This document shows positions 30,240-39,299 of a DNA stretch of 64,000 nt, piece after piece. Each line of letters begins with the position of its first letter. Position 1 is the first letter of the stretch. The notes under the pieces are model-generated. The model saw only the letters and a program-made list of their open reading frames with translations. It ran no database searches and was not told the origin of the DNA. Origin of the DNA: Kitasatospora terrestris (GTDB lineage Bacteria; Actinomycetota; Actinomycetes; Streptomycetales; Streptomycetaceae); assembly GCF_039542905.1 (NCBI RefSeq), contig NZ_BAABIS010000001.1, positions 4,774,001 through 4,838,000 on the forward strand, written 5' to 3'. The position numbers and the translations under genes were made by a program.

Positions 30240-32690
30240 GTGGGCGAGTCCCCCGAGGATGAGCGGCAGGCAGACGGGCGCGGGCCGGTCGGGCCCGAGG
30301 CGGCCGAGCCGGACACCGAAGCCGGGGACGCGGACGGCGTCGAAGCCGCCGAGACCGCCGAGACCGCTGAGGTCGCCGAGGCCGAGGGGGCCGGTGCGGA
30401 GGAGCCCGCAGGCCCGGAGGGCCCGAGCGGATCCACCGTGCAGCTGCGTGTCCGCGATGTGGACACCCGCACCACCACGCTGCGGATGCCCACCGACCAG
30501 GCCACCACCACGCTGCGGGTCCGCGAGGACAACGCCACCACCGTGCTCCGCGTCCCCGCCGGAGCGGCCGACGGCGGCACCGGCCCGAAGGCCTCCGCCC
30601 AGTTGGAGGCCGCCGGTGACGGTGCGGACACCGGCGCCGGGGCCGGTGCGGACGCCGCGCCCGCCGGGTCCGGGGACGAGCGGGTGGAGCAGCCCGCCGC
30701 GGCCGGCCCCGCCGATCCGCCCGCGGCCGAGGCACCCGCCCGATCGGCCGGCGTCGACCCGCGTCTCGCCATGCGGGACAGCCGCGAGACCGCCGGCGCC
30801 GTCCTCAAGGGCGCCACCAAGCCCACCCGGGAACCCGCCCCCACGGCGGCCCGCCCGGCCGCCCCCGGGGCCGCCGCCACCGCGGAGCCCGAAGCCGACG
30901 CCGGGCCCGCACGCACCGCCGCGCCCGAGCCGTCCGGTGCGGCCGCCACCGGCGCCCCCGGGGCCGCCGCCACCGCGGAGCCCGAAGCCGACGCCGGGCC
31001 CGCACGCACCGCCGCGCCCGAGCCGTCCGGTGCGGCCGCCACCGGCGCCACCGCTGCGTCGGCCGCCAAGACGTCGGCCACCGCTGCGTCGGCCGCCGAG
31101 GCACCGGCGGCGCCGCCGCGCTCGTCGGCCGCCCCCGGGGCTGCCGCGACGTCGGGCCCCGAGGCCACCGTCAAGCTGACCCGGCCGGCCGTCCCCGCGG
31201 CCGCGGCGACGCCGGCCCACGAAGCCACCGCCAAGCTGACCCGCCCGGCTGCCCCCGCGGCCCCAGCTGCCCCCGCTGCCCCTGCGGGCCCGGCCGCGTC
31301 GGCCCGCGAGGCCGCCGCCGAACCGACCGCCCGACCGACCGCCGCTCCCGGCGGAGCGTCGCAGCCGCCGCCGTCCGAGCCGCCTGCCGGGCCGGTCGCG
31401 CCGCCGCCCGGCCCGGACAGCACCATCGAGGCGATGGAGGTGCTGGCCGCACTCAGCGCCCGCCCGATGACCCCGGCCCGGCGCGCGATGAAGCGGATCA
31501 CCGTCTGGTCGGTGTTCCTGATCGTGGTGCTCGCCGTGCTGGTCTCCGTCCAGCTGCTGCGCCCGCTGCCGGACGCCAGGGCGAAGCTGGGCCTGGCCGA
31601 CGCCTACACCTTCGCCGGTGACGCCCTGAACGTCCCGTGGCCGGCCAAGGGCCAGGCCGCCGCCGAGGTGGTCGGCGTGGGCAGCCTGGGCAGCTCGGGC
31701 CCGGAGACCCCGGCCTCCATCGCCTCGGTCACCAAGGTGATGAACGCCTACCTGATCCTCCAGGCGCACCCGTTGAAGAAGGGGGAGAGCGGCCCGTCGA
31801 TCACCGTCGACAAGCAGGCCGCGCAGGAGTCCTCCAACGCCGACGAGTCCAAGGTCACCCTGACCGAGGGCCAGCAGCTCAGCGAGTACGAGGCGCTGGA
31901 GATGCTGATGCTGCCGTCCGCCAACAACGTGGCCCGGCTGCTCGCCCGGTGGGACTCCGGTACCGAGGCGGCGTTCGTGCAGAAGATGAACGACACCGCC
32001 AAGTCGCTCGGCATGGCCAACACCACCTACGTCGACCCGGCCGGCTACAACCCGGACACCAAGTCGACCGCCAAGGACCAGCTGAAGCTGGCCGAGCAGG
32101 TGATGAAGAACGAGATCTTCCGCCAGGTGGTGGCCGAGCCCGACACCAAGTTCAACGGTCAGCGGATCTTCAACACCAACGCGCTGCTCGGGAAGAACGG
32201 CAACATCGGCGTCAAGACCGGCTCCTCCACCCCGGCCGGCTCCTGCCTGATGTGGGCGGCGTACAAGGAGATCGGCGGCGTGCGGCGGATGGTCCTCGGC
32301 GTGACCCTGGGCCAGCCCGCCACCAAGGAGGAGCCGAGCCTGGTGCGCGCCGCGCAGCCGGTCAGCCAGAAGATCAACGTCGCCGCGCAGTCCGCGCTCA
32401 CCGGCCAGACCCTGGCCAAGCAGGGCGACGTGGTCGGCCACGTGGACGACGGCCTCGGCGGCACGGTGCCGCTGGTCGCCGGGAAGGACCTGACGGTGGC
32501 CGGCTGGTCCGGCATCACCGCGAAGCTGAACCTCGCGCCGGTCGGCACGCTCGGCCACACCGCCAAGGCCGGCACCCAGGTCGGCACGCTGAGCGCCGGT
32601 GACGGCGACGGCCGGGTCGAGGTGCCCGTGGTCCTGCAGCGCGACCTGGCACCGCCGTCCATCATGTCCCGCCTGCTGCGGCTGCTCTGA
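30240..32690 (+). CDS. D-alanyl-D-alanine carboxypeptidase with long repetitive N-terminal region
   Basis: Low-molecular-weight PBP (S11 type), 816 residues, trimming peptidoglycan pentapeptides outside the membrane. A hydrophobic anchor spans about 422-441. The catalytic domain follows with S496-VT-K499 (SxxK), S560-A-N562 (SxN) and K659-T-G661. The first ~415 residues are cytoplasmic, Ala/Pro/Glu-rich low complexity, including TTTLR-type repeats near the start and an exact 31-residue tandem duplication (about 208-270). GTG 30240 is preferred over ATG 30234 because GAGGAGG (30227-30233) abuts the ATG and leaves 6 bases to the GTG. A strong terminator follows. Confidence 0.9.
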   Translation: MGESPEDERQADGRGPVGPEAAEPDTEAGDADGVEAAETAETAEVAEAEGAGAEEPAGPEGPSGSTVQLRVRDVDTRTTTLRMPTDQATTTLRVREDNATTVLRVPAGAADGGTGPKASAQLEAAGDGADTGAGAGADAAPAGSGDERVEQPAAAGPADPPAAEAPARSAGVDPRLAMRDSRETAGAVLKGATKPTREPAPTAARPAAPGAAATAEPEADAGPARTAAPEPSGAAATGAPGAAATAEPEADAGPARTAAPEPSGAAATGATAASAAKTSATAASAAEAPAAPPRSSAAPGAAATSGPEATVKLTRPAVPAAAATPAHEATAKLTRPAAPAAPAAPAAPAGPAASAREAAAEPTARPTAAPGGASQPPPSEPPAGPVAPPPGPDSTIEAMEVLAALSARPMTPARRAMKRITVWSVFLIVVLAVLVSVQLLRPLPDARAKLGLADAYTFAGDALNVPWPAKGQAAAEVVGVGSLGSSGPETPASIASVTKVMNAYLILQAHPLKKGESGPSITVDKQAAQESSNADESKVTLTEGQQLSEYEALEMLMLPSANNVARLLARWDSGTEAAFVQKMNDTAKSLGMANTTYVDPAGYNPDTKSTAKDQLKLAEQVMKNEIFRQVVAEPDTKFNGQRIFNTNALLGKNGNIGVKTGSSTPAGSCLMWAAYKEIGGVRRMVLGVTLGQPATKEEPSLVRAAQPVSQKINVAAQSALTGQTLAKQGDVVGHVDDGLGGTVPLVAGKDLTVAGWSGITAKLNLAPVGTLGHTAKAGTQVGTLSAGDGDGRVEVPVVLQRDLAPPSIMSRLLRLL
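30861..31049 (+). repeat. Exact 93-bp tandem duplication inside the carboxypeptidase gene
   Basis: Two copies with a 93-base period (first 30861-30953, second from 30954), identical as far as I can read, encoding 31 residues each. A shorter repeat with a 30-base offset (ACCGCTGCGTCGGCCGCC) follows directly. In frame, so the reading frame is kept. Confidence 0.85.
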
Positions 32691-32697
32691 GCCCGCA

Positions 32698-32744
32698 CGG
32701 GGAGCGGCCCCGGACCTGTCCCCCAGGTCCGGGGCCGCTCCCCG
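32698..32744. terminator. Strong bidirectional terminator
   Basis: Perfect 21-bp stem (32698-32718 with 32724-32744) and a 5-base loop, between the converging carboxypeptidase and YihY genes. The longest uninterrupted stem seen in the window. Confidence 0.88.
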
Positions 32745-32769
32745 TTCTCCCGGCTCCCCGGGGTCCTGC

Positions 32770-33687
32770 TCAGCGCTTGCGCCGCCACAGTCCGGGCTCG
32801 GTCCTGGTGCCCAGGTAGCGGGAGACCGCGGGCTCGTCGGCGATCACCCGGCCCAGGACCAGCGCCAGGGTCACCGCGGTGAACAGCGCGATCAGCCAGG
32901 ACAGCGAGGTGAACACCACCCCGTACGGCCCGAACTTGTTCACGCTGCGGCTGACGGCGCCCGGCAGGTACACCTGCGAGGCGATGCTCAGCCCGACCTG
33001 GCCGACGCCGCACAGCACCGCCCCCGGCAGCAGCGGGTACCAGCGCACCCGGCCGCCCAGCAGCAGGCGCTGGGTCCACCACCACAGCAGCGCGGAGGCG
33101 GTGAAGAGCAGCGGGACGCCCAGCCACAGGCCCAGCCCGAAGCCCTTGCGCAGCGGCACCTGCACCACCAGGAAGACCAGCCACACCGCCAGCCAGACCA
33201 GCCAGCGCCAGGCGGCCACCCGCGTCCCGGACTTCGGCAGCTCCCAGGCCCGCTCGCAGACGCGCTGCAGGGCCCGGCTGAGGGCCGTCGCGGACAGCAG
33301 GGTGACCAGAGCGCCGACCACGCCGAAGCTCTGCGCCACGCTGTCGTGCCCGGCGCCCATCACCTGCCGCAGCTGGTCCTGAGCCGGACCCTGGATCCCC
33401 AGCTGGTCGCGCAGCGAGCCGGTCACCCCGTCGCGGATCGCCGCCGGGGCGAACACCGCGACCACGAACAGCGCCGGCAGTGCGCTGAGGAAGGCCTGCG
33501 CGGCCAGCCGGGTCGCGTTGTCCAGCAGGTTCACCCGGAGCAGCTGGCCCACCGCGCGGCCGAGCATCGGCACCCGCTCGGGCATGCCCTTGGCGGTGCC
33601 GGCCAGCCGGGCCGCCCGGTCCCTGGCACGCGACCACCGGCCCGGGTCGGGCTCCTGTTCCGCCCGACTCACCGAGGAATCCGTCAT
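32770..33687 (-). CDS. YihY/BrkB-family inner-membrane protein
   Basis: 305 residues, about six hydrophobic helices (AAQAFLSALPALFVVAVFAP, VVGALVTLLSATALSRALQ, WLVWLAVWLVFLVVQVPL, LLFTASALLWWWTQRLLLG, PGAVLCGVGQVGLSIASQ, FTSLSWLIALFTAVTLALVLG). The family was once annotated as RNase BN, which is wrong; its true role is unclear. The N-terminal ~50 residues and the RRKR C-terminus are cytosolic and charged. ATG start; no other gene in its transcription unit is evident. Confidence 0.85.
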   Translation of the reverse strand: MTDSSVSRAEQEPDPGRWSRARDRAARLAGTAKGMPERVPMLGRAVGQLLRVNLLDNATRLAAQAFLSALPALFVVAVFAPAAIRDGVTGSLRDQLGIQGPAQDQLRQVMGAGHDSVAQSFGVVGALVTLLSATALSRALQRVCERAWELPKSGTRVAAWRWLVWLAVWLVFLVVQVPLRKGFGLGLWLGVPLLFTASALLWWWTQRLLLGGRVRWYPLLPGAVLCGVGQVGLSIASQVYLPGAVSRSVNKFGPYGVVFTSLSWLIALFTAVTLALVLGRVIADEPAVSRYLGTRTEPGLWRRKR

Positions 33688-33736
33688 GCCGACCTCCGGG
33701 GCCTGGGAATCGATCCCATCCTCACCCGGCCCCGGG

Positions 33737-33760
33737 GCACCCGCACCCGCACCCGCACCC
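33737..33760. repeat. Four tandem GCACCC hexamers
   Basis: Exact (GCACCC)x4 between the YihY gene and the ppm1-like gene; a candidate slippage site outside coding sequence. Confidence 0.8.
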
Positions 33761-33798
33761 GGCCGCAGGGCTGACGCCCCGTCGACCGGACCGGCGCG

Positions 33799-34563
33799 CT
33801 ACTTCTTCTTGCCGGTCAGCTTCGCCACCCGGGCGCCGACGCCCCAGACCGTCACGCGCCACAGCGCCTCGACCACGATGTTGCGGCTCATCTTGGAGGC
33901 GCCGTGCTCGCGCTCCACGAAGGTGATCGGCACCTCGGCCACCTTGAAGCCGGCCTTCACCGCGCGCCACGCCAGGTCGACCTGGAAGCAGTAGCCCTGC
34001 GAGGCGACCTCGTCCATGCCCAGGCCGAGCAGGGTGTGCTTGCGGAACGCCCGGTAGCCGCCGGTGACGTCGCGGATCGGCACGTTCAGCAGGACCCGCG
34101 AGTACAGCGAGCCGCCCTTGGACAGCAGCTGGCGGTGCGGCGGCCAGTTGACCGTGCCGCCGCCCGGCACCCAGCGCGAGCCGAGCACCAGGTCGGCGGT
34201 GCGCAGCGCGGTGAGCAGCCGGTGCAGCTCCTCGGGCTGGTGCGAGCCGTCCGCGTCCATCTCCACCAGGACGTCGTACCCGGCGTCGATGCCCCAGCGG
34301 AAACCGGCCAGGTACGCGGCGCCGAGGCCCTCCTTGCCCTTGCGGTGCATCACGTGGACGTTGCCGTCCTCGGAGGCGATCTTGTCGGCGATCTCGCCGG
34401 TGCCGTCCGGGCTGTTGTCGTCCGCGACCAGCACGTGGACCTCGGGCACCGCTGTCCTGACCCGGGAGACGATGCGCTCGACGTTCTCGGCCTCGTTGTA
34501 CGTCGGGATGATCACCAGCACCTTGCCGAGGTCGGCGAAGGGGGTCTCCTGTGGGGCAGTCAC
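33799..34563 (-). CDS. ppm1: Polyprenol monophosphomannose synthase
   Basis: Family-2 glycosyltransferase that transfers mannose from GDP-mannose to polyprenyl phosphate, giving the donor for protein O-mannosylation and glycolipid assembly at the membrane. 254 residues. IIPTYNEAENVERIV (18-32) and VLVADDNSPDGTGEIAD open the GT-A fold; DAD at 103-105 is the metal/nucleotide motif; VTGGYRAFRK and FVEREHGASKMS follow. Unlike the mycobacterial protein it is not fused to an Lnt acyltransferase domain. GTG 34563 is selected with AAAGG ahead; the frame is open to 34788, and an ATG at 34617 is possible. Confidence 0.9.
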   Translation of the reverse strand: MTAPQETPFADLGKVLVIIPTYNEAENVERIVSRVRTAVPEVHVLVADDNSPDGTGEIADKIASEDGNVHVMHRKGKEGLGAAYLAGFRWGIDAGYDVLVEMDADGSHQPEELHRLLTALRTADLVLGSRWVPGGGTVNWPPHRQLLSKGGSLYSRVLLNVPIRDVTGGYRAFRKHTLLGLGMDEVASQGYCFQVDLAWRAVKAGFKVAEVPITFVEREHGASKMSRNIVVEALWRVTVWGVGARVAKLTGKKK

Positions 34564-34861
34564 GTCTGTGCCTTTCACGTCTGATGTGGCGCGGGGGTCG
34601 GCCGGGCCGAAAGTCATCGCCCGTGCCGATGGTAACGACCGACGGGAACGACGCGGCACCGGTGCCGCCCACCGGGACGCCCGACTCCACCACACCGGGG
34701 TAGTTCGCGTCCACCGGGGGCCGGCGGCAGGGGAGCTGAGCAGGCACGATGCGGTCGGCGGGCCCGCCCGGCCGGGGGCGGTCCGCAACCGCGACCGACA
34801 TCCCGCCCCAGGTCCGCTACGCTGTGGTCTGGTCTGCTGCCGTCCGGCGGCGCCACATCCC

Positions 34862-34934
34862 GCCTCAGTAGCTCAGGGGATAGAGCACGGCTCTCCTAAA
34901 GCCGGTGTCGCAGGTTCGATTCCTGTCTGGGGCA
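34862..34934 (+). tRNA. tRNA-Arg (anticodon CCT)
   Basis: Full cloverleaf: acceptor GCCTCAG pairs with CTGGGGC (one G-U), anticodon stem CGGCT/AGCCG, loop CTCCTAA giving anticodon CCT (reads AGG), T-loop GGTTCGATTCC. CCA is not encoded. TACGCT about 40 bases upstream may be the -10. Confidence 0.95.
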
Positions 34935-34944
34935 CAGCAGGACA

Positions 34945-34979
34945 CGCAGGCCCCCACCCGTCCCGGGTGGGGGCCTGCG
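34945..34979. terminator. Terminator after tRNA-Arg, shared with murJ
   Basis: Perfect 16-bp stem (34945-34960 with 34964-34979), 3-base loop, 10 bases after the tRNA and 20 bases from the murJ stop on the other strand. Confidence 0.85.
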
Positions 34980-34999
34980 GCGTTCCTGCGGCTCCGCGG

Positions 35000-36907
35000 T
35001 CAGCGGCGGTGCTTGCCGCTGCCGACCGGGGCGGGGTCGGGGTAGGGGATGCGCAGGCGGCGGGCCAGCGGGGCGACGGCGGGGCCGGCGCCGAGCGGAC
35101 GGGCGAAGAGGAAGAGCGAGACCAGGACGGCCAGGGAACCGGCGGCGAGGCCCAGCAGCCCGGGCAGCAGGCCGCCGCCGATCCGGCCGGCCAGCCAGTG
35201 GGCGGCGAAGGCGCCGGGGGTGCAGGCCAGGGCGATGGCCAGGTGCAGGGTGACCACCTTGGCGCCGTCCAGTCCGCTGCGGGGCTTGGTGCGGCGGCCG
35301 GAGAGGTCCAGGGTGGCGTCCGCGGGGACCGGCGCGGGGGTGCGCAGCCGGCGGCCGAGCGCCCAGCCGGTCAGCACCACGGAGACCACGCAGGCGATGC
35401 TGTGGGCGACCGCCATGCCGATGATGATCCAGCGCGGGTCGAGCAGCCAGTACGCGACGCAGGAGAGCCCGACGTTGGTGCCGGTGGTGACCACGGTCAG
35501 CCAGAACGGGGTGCGGGCGTCGCCCATCGCGTAGAAGCCGCGGGCCAGTGCGTACTGGGCGCAGAAGAAGGGGAGGCCGATCGCGAAGGCCATCAGGGCC
35601 TGGGCGATGACCCAGGTGCTGGCGGGTGTCATGCCGCCGTAGCCGTAGGCGGCGGTGGCGATCTGCGGGGCCAGGGCGACGAAGAGGACCGCGGCGGTGA
35701 CGATCATCGCGGCGGAGGAGCGCAGCATGTCCGCCAGGTCGTTGCCGACCTTGGTCAGGTTGCCGGCGGTAGCGGCACGGGCCATGCCGGGCAGCAGGGC
35801 GGTGACCAGCGAGATGGTGATGACGCCCTGCGGGACGACGAAGAGCTGGTAGGCGCTGGTGTAGGGGACGTTGCCCAGGCCGATGTCCCCGAGGCCGGAG
35901 TGGTCGGCGAGCTTGCCGGCGCCGGTGGTGAGCCGGGTGATCACGGCGAAGGCGAGCTGGGTGACCAGGACCAGCAGCAGGGCCCAGCCGGCCGCGCGGA
36001 GCGGCTTGGCCAGGCCGGTGCCCTTCCAGTCGAACCGGGGGTGCCAGCGGAAGCCGGCCTTGCGGAGCGAGGGGAGCAGGCCGAGCGCCTGGACCACGAT
36101 GCCGAGCGTGGAGCCGAGGCCCAGCAGCATGGTCAAGCCGGGGGTCATCTGCTCGGCGGTCGTGGCGTTGTGGCCGACGGCGATGTAGAGGCCGAAGACG
36201 CCGATCGCGACGACGTTGTTCAGCACCGGTGTCCACATCATCGCGCCGAAGCGGTCGCGCGAGTTGAGCACCTGGCCGAGCAGGGTGAAGACGCCGTAGA
36301 AGAAGATCTGCGGCAGGCAGTACCGGGCGAAGGCGATGGTCAGGTCGCGCTGGGCGCCGTCGTAGGGGGCGTAGAAGTCGACGATGGCGGGCGCGGCCAG
36401 CCAGGCGCCGACGGTCAGCACGACCAGGACCACGCCGCAGAGGGTGAGCAGCCGGTCGGTGTAGGCGACGCCGCCGTCCTTGTGCGTCTGCGCGGCGTGC
36501 ACCAGCTCGGGGACGAACACCGAGGCCAGGGCGCCGCCGATGAGCATCATGTAGACGATGTTCGGCAGCGAGTTGCCCACGTTGAAGGAGTCGCCGAGCA
36601 GCCCGGAGTGCAGGGCGGCGACGATCATCGCGCTGCGGACGAAGCCGAGCGCGCGGGAGGCGAGCGAGCCGAGCGCCATGATCAGCCCGTTCCGCCCGGC
36701 GGACGAGGCGGGGGCGGGCGCGGCGTCCTGCTCGTCGGCGGAGGACTGCGCGGGGATGCCGGGCGGCGCGGCGGGCATCGGGGGGAGCGGCGGCTGGCCG
36801 TGTGTCTGCCCGTGCCCGGGCTGCGCCGGGACCTTGCCCAACTGCATGGTGGGCGGGTCGGCGTACACGTGCGGCTCGGAGGGACCGTCCGTGGTGTGCA
36901 TGGTCAT
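35000..36907 (-). CDS. murJ: MurJ/MviN-family lipid II flippase
   Basis: Polytopic protein of the MOP superfamily proposed to flip lipid II across the membrane, 635 residues, about 14 hydrophobic helices. Family motifs: ALGSLASRALGFVRSAMIVAALH, GGALASVFVPEL, and ARYCLPQIFFYGVFTLLGQVLNSRDRFG. The first ~75 residues are cytosolic and Pro-rich, and the C-terminus is basic. Streptomycetes usually have another MviN homologue near oriC, so this copy's essentiality cannot be assumed. ATG 36907 begins the frame; the gene is monocistronic between a tRNA and a PAP2 gene. Confidence 0.88.
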   Translation of the reverse strand: MTMHTTDGPSEPHVYADPPTMQLGKVPAQPGHGQTHGQPPLPPMPAAPPGIPAQSSADEQDAAPAPASSAGRNGLIMALGSLASRALGFVRSAMIVAALHSGLLGDSFNVGNSLPNIVYMMLIGGALASVFVPELVHAAQTHKDGGVAYTDRLLTLCGVVLVVLTVGAWLAAPAIVDFYAPYDGAQRDLTIAFARYCLPQIFFYGVFTLLGQVLNSRDRFGAMMWTPVLNNVVAIGVFGLYIAVGHNATTAEQMTPGLTMLLGLGSTLGIVVQALGLLPSLRKAGFRWHPRFDWKGTGLAKPLRAAGWALLLVLVTQLAFAVITRLTTGAGKLADHSGLGDIGLGNVPYTSAYQLFVVPQGVITISLVTALLPGMARAATAGNLTKVGNDLADMLRSSAAMIVTAAVLFVALAPQIATAAYGYGGMTPASTWVIAQALMAFAIGLPFFCAQYALARGFYAMGDARTPFWLTVVTTGTNVGLSCVAYWLLDPRWIIIGMAVAHSIACVVSVVLTGWALGRRLRTPAPVPADATLDLSGRRTKPRSGLDGAKVVTLHLAIALACTPGAFAAHWLAGRIGGGLLPGLLGLAAGSLAVLVSLFLFARPLGAGPAVAPLARRLRIPYPDPAPVGSGKHRR

Positions 36908-37103
36908 CGGACCCCCGTCACTCGGTGCCCGTCCGGCGGCTCGTGGGTGTACGGAGTCGGCTTGTCCGTGCTCCTGGTGCCGGGTGCAGGTACACCCAGC
37001 CGGAGCAGTCTGCCTTACCGGAGCACGTGCTGGGGAGTCGGATGCCCGGCGCGGATGATCTCGATCGCGACGCGTCGCGGTGCGCCGCGGGCCGGGGCGC
37101 CGG

Positions 37104-37118
37104 AATTCGTGGCGAATT
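37104..37118. promoter_or_regulatory. Inverted repeat upstream of murJ
   Basis: AATTCG and CGAATT, 6-bp perfect arms with a TGG spacer, in the 294-base gap before murJ. It is AT-rich for the region; a possible operator. Confidence 0.3.
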
Positions 37119-37201
37119 TCCCGGAATCAGTGGATTGTCGACCACGTCCGATCCCTCCCCGGTGGTTCCGTCCGAGCGGGTGTGACCTTGCTCACTGACC
37201 G

Positions 37202-38005
37202 TCAGGTGTCCTTGTCGGGGCCGCCCCTCGGCGCCGCGCCGGTGGCGAGGACGCGCTGCACCCGCGGCCGGGTCCGCCAGTCCACCCGGCGGGCGTCGCG
37301 GAGCAGTGCGCCGGGGCGCCACAGCTCCACCGCGACCGTGACCCCGCCGAGCACCGTGCCGGCCGCCAGCCAGCCGCCGACCACGTCACTGGGCCAGTGC
37401 ACGCCGAGCGCGATCCTGGTCCAGCCGACGGCGAGCACGGCGAGCGCGGCGGCCGAGCTCGCCACCGCCCGCCCGACCCGGTCGGCCCGCGGCCAGACCA
37501 GGGCGAGCAGTGCCGCGCAGGTGATCGCCGAGGCCGTCGCGTGCCCGGACGGGAAGGCGCCGCCGGAGGCGTGCCCCACCGCGTCGGCGAAGTGCGGCCG
37601 GGGCCGGTCGATCGCGGCCCGGGCGGCCGCCGCCAGCGCCCAGCCGACCAGGGCCTGCGCGGCCGCCCAGAAGGCCAGCGTCCGGGCGCCCAGGCACCAC
37701 AGCCAGACCGCGGCGGCGCCCAGCAGCACCCGCATGGTGACCGTCCCGCCGAGGTCCGCCAGGGTCTGCATGGAGGCCGTCCAGGCGGCGTGCTCCCGGG
37801 CGTAGTCGTGCAGCGGCCGCACCCAGCCCCGGTCCAGCCGGGCCAGCGGCCCCCACCGGGACTCCACCAGGGCGAGCAGCACCCCGAGCAGTGCGGCACA
37901 GCACAGCGCCAGCCCGGCACACCTGAGCAGGTTCCGGCGTTGTACGTCCCGTAGGGCCGCGGCCCGGTCGGCGGCGACCCGCTCGGTGGCGGTGGGATGG
38001 TGCAT
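37202..38005 (-). CDS. PAP2-family phosphatase
   Basis: Membrane phosphatase of the PAP2/acid phosphatase superfamily, 267 residues, about six helices. The three-part active site is complete: K/R-x6-RP in RAAIDRPRPHF, PSGHATAS, and R-x5-H-x3-D in RIALGVHWPSD. Possible substrates are undecaprenyl pyrophosphate or phosphatidic acid. ATG 38005 is chosen over the 38065 opening because GAAGG precedes it and the family's first helix then starts at a usual distance. Divergent from the sigma factor gene. Confidence 0.9.
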   Translation of the reverse strand: MHHPTATERVAADRAAALRDVQRRNLLRCAGLALCCAALLGVLLALVESRWGPLARLDRGWVRPLHDYAREHAAWTASMQTLADLGGTVTMRVLLGAAAVWLWCLGARTLAFWAAAQALVGWALAAAARAAIDRPRPHFADAVGHASGGAFPSGHATASAITCAALLALVWPRADRVGRAVASSAAALAVLAVGWTRIALGVHWPSDVVGGWLAAGTVLGGVTVAVELWRPGALLRDARRVDWRTRPRVQRVLATGAAPRGGPDKDT

Positions 38006-38317
38006 GGCAGACACCTTCCCAGCGGAGAGCGGCGTTCCGGCGGTGCCGCGATAGCGATTCGGCATCGGTTGTTTGAAGGACCTGCGGCCGCCTCGCGAAT
38101 GCCCGGTGTGTGCGCCGGATCACGCTCCGTGCGGGATCCGGATGAAAATCGGCAGGATACTGCATCCCTCATGGAAATCTGAGTGTCTTGGGAATGTTGT
38201 CCGATTTCTGTGCGTTGGATCGTTACGTGTGAGCCTCCAGGAGGGAGCCTCTTGGTGGCCCGCATCTCTTTGCCCGGCAACACCAGAGGGGCCGGTACCA
38301 GCAGCAAGGGAGCAAGC
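38006..38317. other. Divergent regulatory region of 312 bases
   Basis: Lies between the PAP2 gene and the sigma factor gene. It contains a SigR-type promoter (38190-38216) reading right, followed by a 5' leader of about 95 bases. The PAP2 promoter should lie in the left part, which is AT-richer near 38040-38080. No gene is supported here. Confidence 0.6.
38190..38216 (+). promoter_or_regulatory. SigR-type promoter of the sigma factor gene
   Basis: GGGAAT (38190-38195), exactly 18 bases, then GTT (38214-38216) matches the SigR consensus GGAAT-N18-GTT. In S. coelicolor hrdD has a SigR-dependent promoter, which agrees with the gene downstream. Confidence 0.7.
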
Positions 38318-39289
38318 ATGGCCACCCGTGCCGTCGTTCGCGACAGGGCCGACCGGAGTCGCGCGGCCCGCCCGACCAACCTCGAGGCCGACCGCGATCT
38401 CGTCGGCATGTACCTGGACGAGATCGCCAGGACGCCCCTGCTCGACGCCGCCGAGGAGGTCGAGCTCTCGCTGCGCATCGAGGCCGGCGTCTTCGCCCAG
38501 CACCTGCTGGACGAGGGCGAGCTGCCGGAGGGCGCGACGCGGGAGGAGCTGGAGGTGATAGCCGAGGACGCGGAGCGTGCCAAGGACGTCTTCATCCGTT
38601 CCAACCTCCGTCTGGTGGTCGCGGTCGCCCGGCGCTACCCGCGCAGCGGCCTGCCGTTGCTGGACCTGATCCAGGAGGGCAACGCGGGCCTGGTCAGGGC
38701 GGTGGAGAAGTTCGACTACTCGAAGGGCTTCAAGTTCTCCACCTACGCGACCTGGTGGATCCGGCAGGCGATCACCCGCTCGATCGCGGACCAGTCGCGC
38801 ACCATCCGGCTGCCCGTCCACCTGGTCGAGGAGCTCGGGCGGATCCGGCGGGTGCAGCGGGAGAAGGCCAAGGAGCTGGGGCGGGAGCCCGAGCCGGCCG
38901 AGATCGCGGCCGAGCTGGACACCACCGAGCAGCGGATCAAGGACGTGCTCGACTGGGCGCGCGACCCGGTCAGCCTGAACATGTCGGTCGACGACGAGGG
39001 CGAGACCCAGTTCGGCGACCTGGTGGAGGACACCGCCGCGGTCTCGCCGGAGGACGCGGTGATGGTGATGCTCCGCCGCGAGGAGCTGGACGACCTGATC
39101 GGCCGGCTGGACACCCGTACCGCCTCGATCATCCGCTCCCGCTACGGGATGGAGGACGGCCGCGAGCGGACCCTCACCGAGGTCGGCAAGCAGCACGGCC
39201 TGACCCGTGAGCGGATCCGGCAGATCGAGAAGCACGCGCTGGCCGAGCTGAAGAAGATCGCGGACCACGCGGGCTTCGAGGCGGCCTGA
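38318..39289 (+). CDS. hrdD: Group 2 sigma-70 factor, HrdD-like
   Basis: RNA polymerase sigma factor of 323 residues with regions 1.2 to 4. Region 1.2 DRDLVGMYLDEIARTPLLDA; region 2 with IRSNLRLVVAVARRY, LDLIQEGNAGLVRAVEKFDYSKGFKFSTYATWWIRQAI; region 3 IRLPVHLVEELGRIRRV; region 4 TLTEVGKQHGLTRERIRQIEKHAL. It lacks the long N-terminal extension of HrdB, so it is an accessory Hrd-type factor. ATG 38318 follows AAGGGAGCAAGC. The SigR-type promoter suggests thiol-stress induction and supports HrdD over HrdA or HrdC. Confidence 0.88.
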   Translation: MATRAVVRDRADRSRAARPTNLEADRDLVGMYLDEIARTPLLDAAEEVELSLRIEAGVFAQHLLDEGELPEGATREELEVIAEDAERAKDVFIRSNLRLVVAVARRYPRSGLPLLDLIQEGNAGLVRAVEKFDYSKGFKFSTYATWWIRQAITRSIADQSRTIRLPVHLVEELGRIRRVQREKAKELGREPEPAEIAAELDTTEQRIKDVLDWARDPVSLNMSVDDEGETQFGDLVEDTAAVSPEDAVMVMLRREELDDLIGRLDTRTASIIRSRYGMEDGRERTLTEVGKQHGLTRERIRQIEKHALAELKKIADHAGFEAA

Positions 39290-39299
39290 CCGGCACCCG

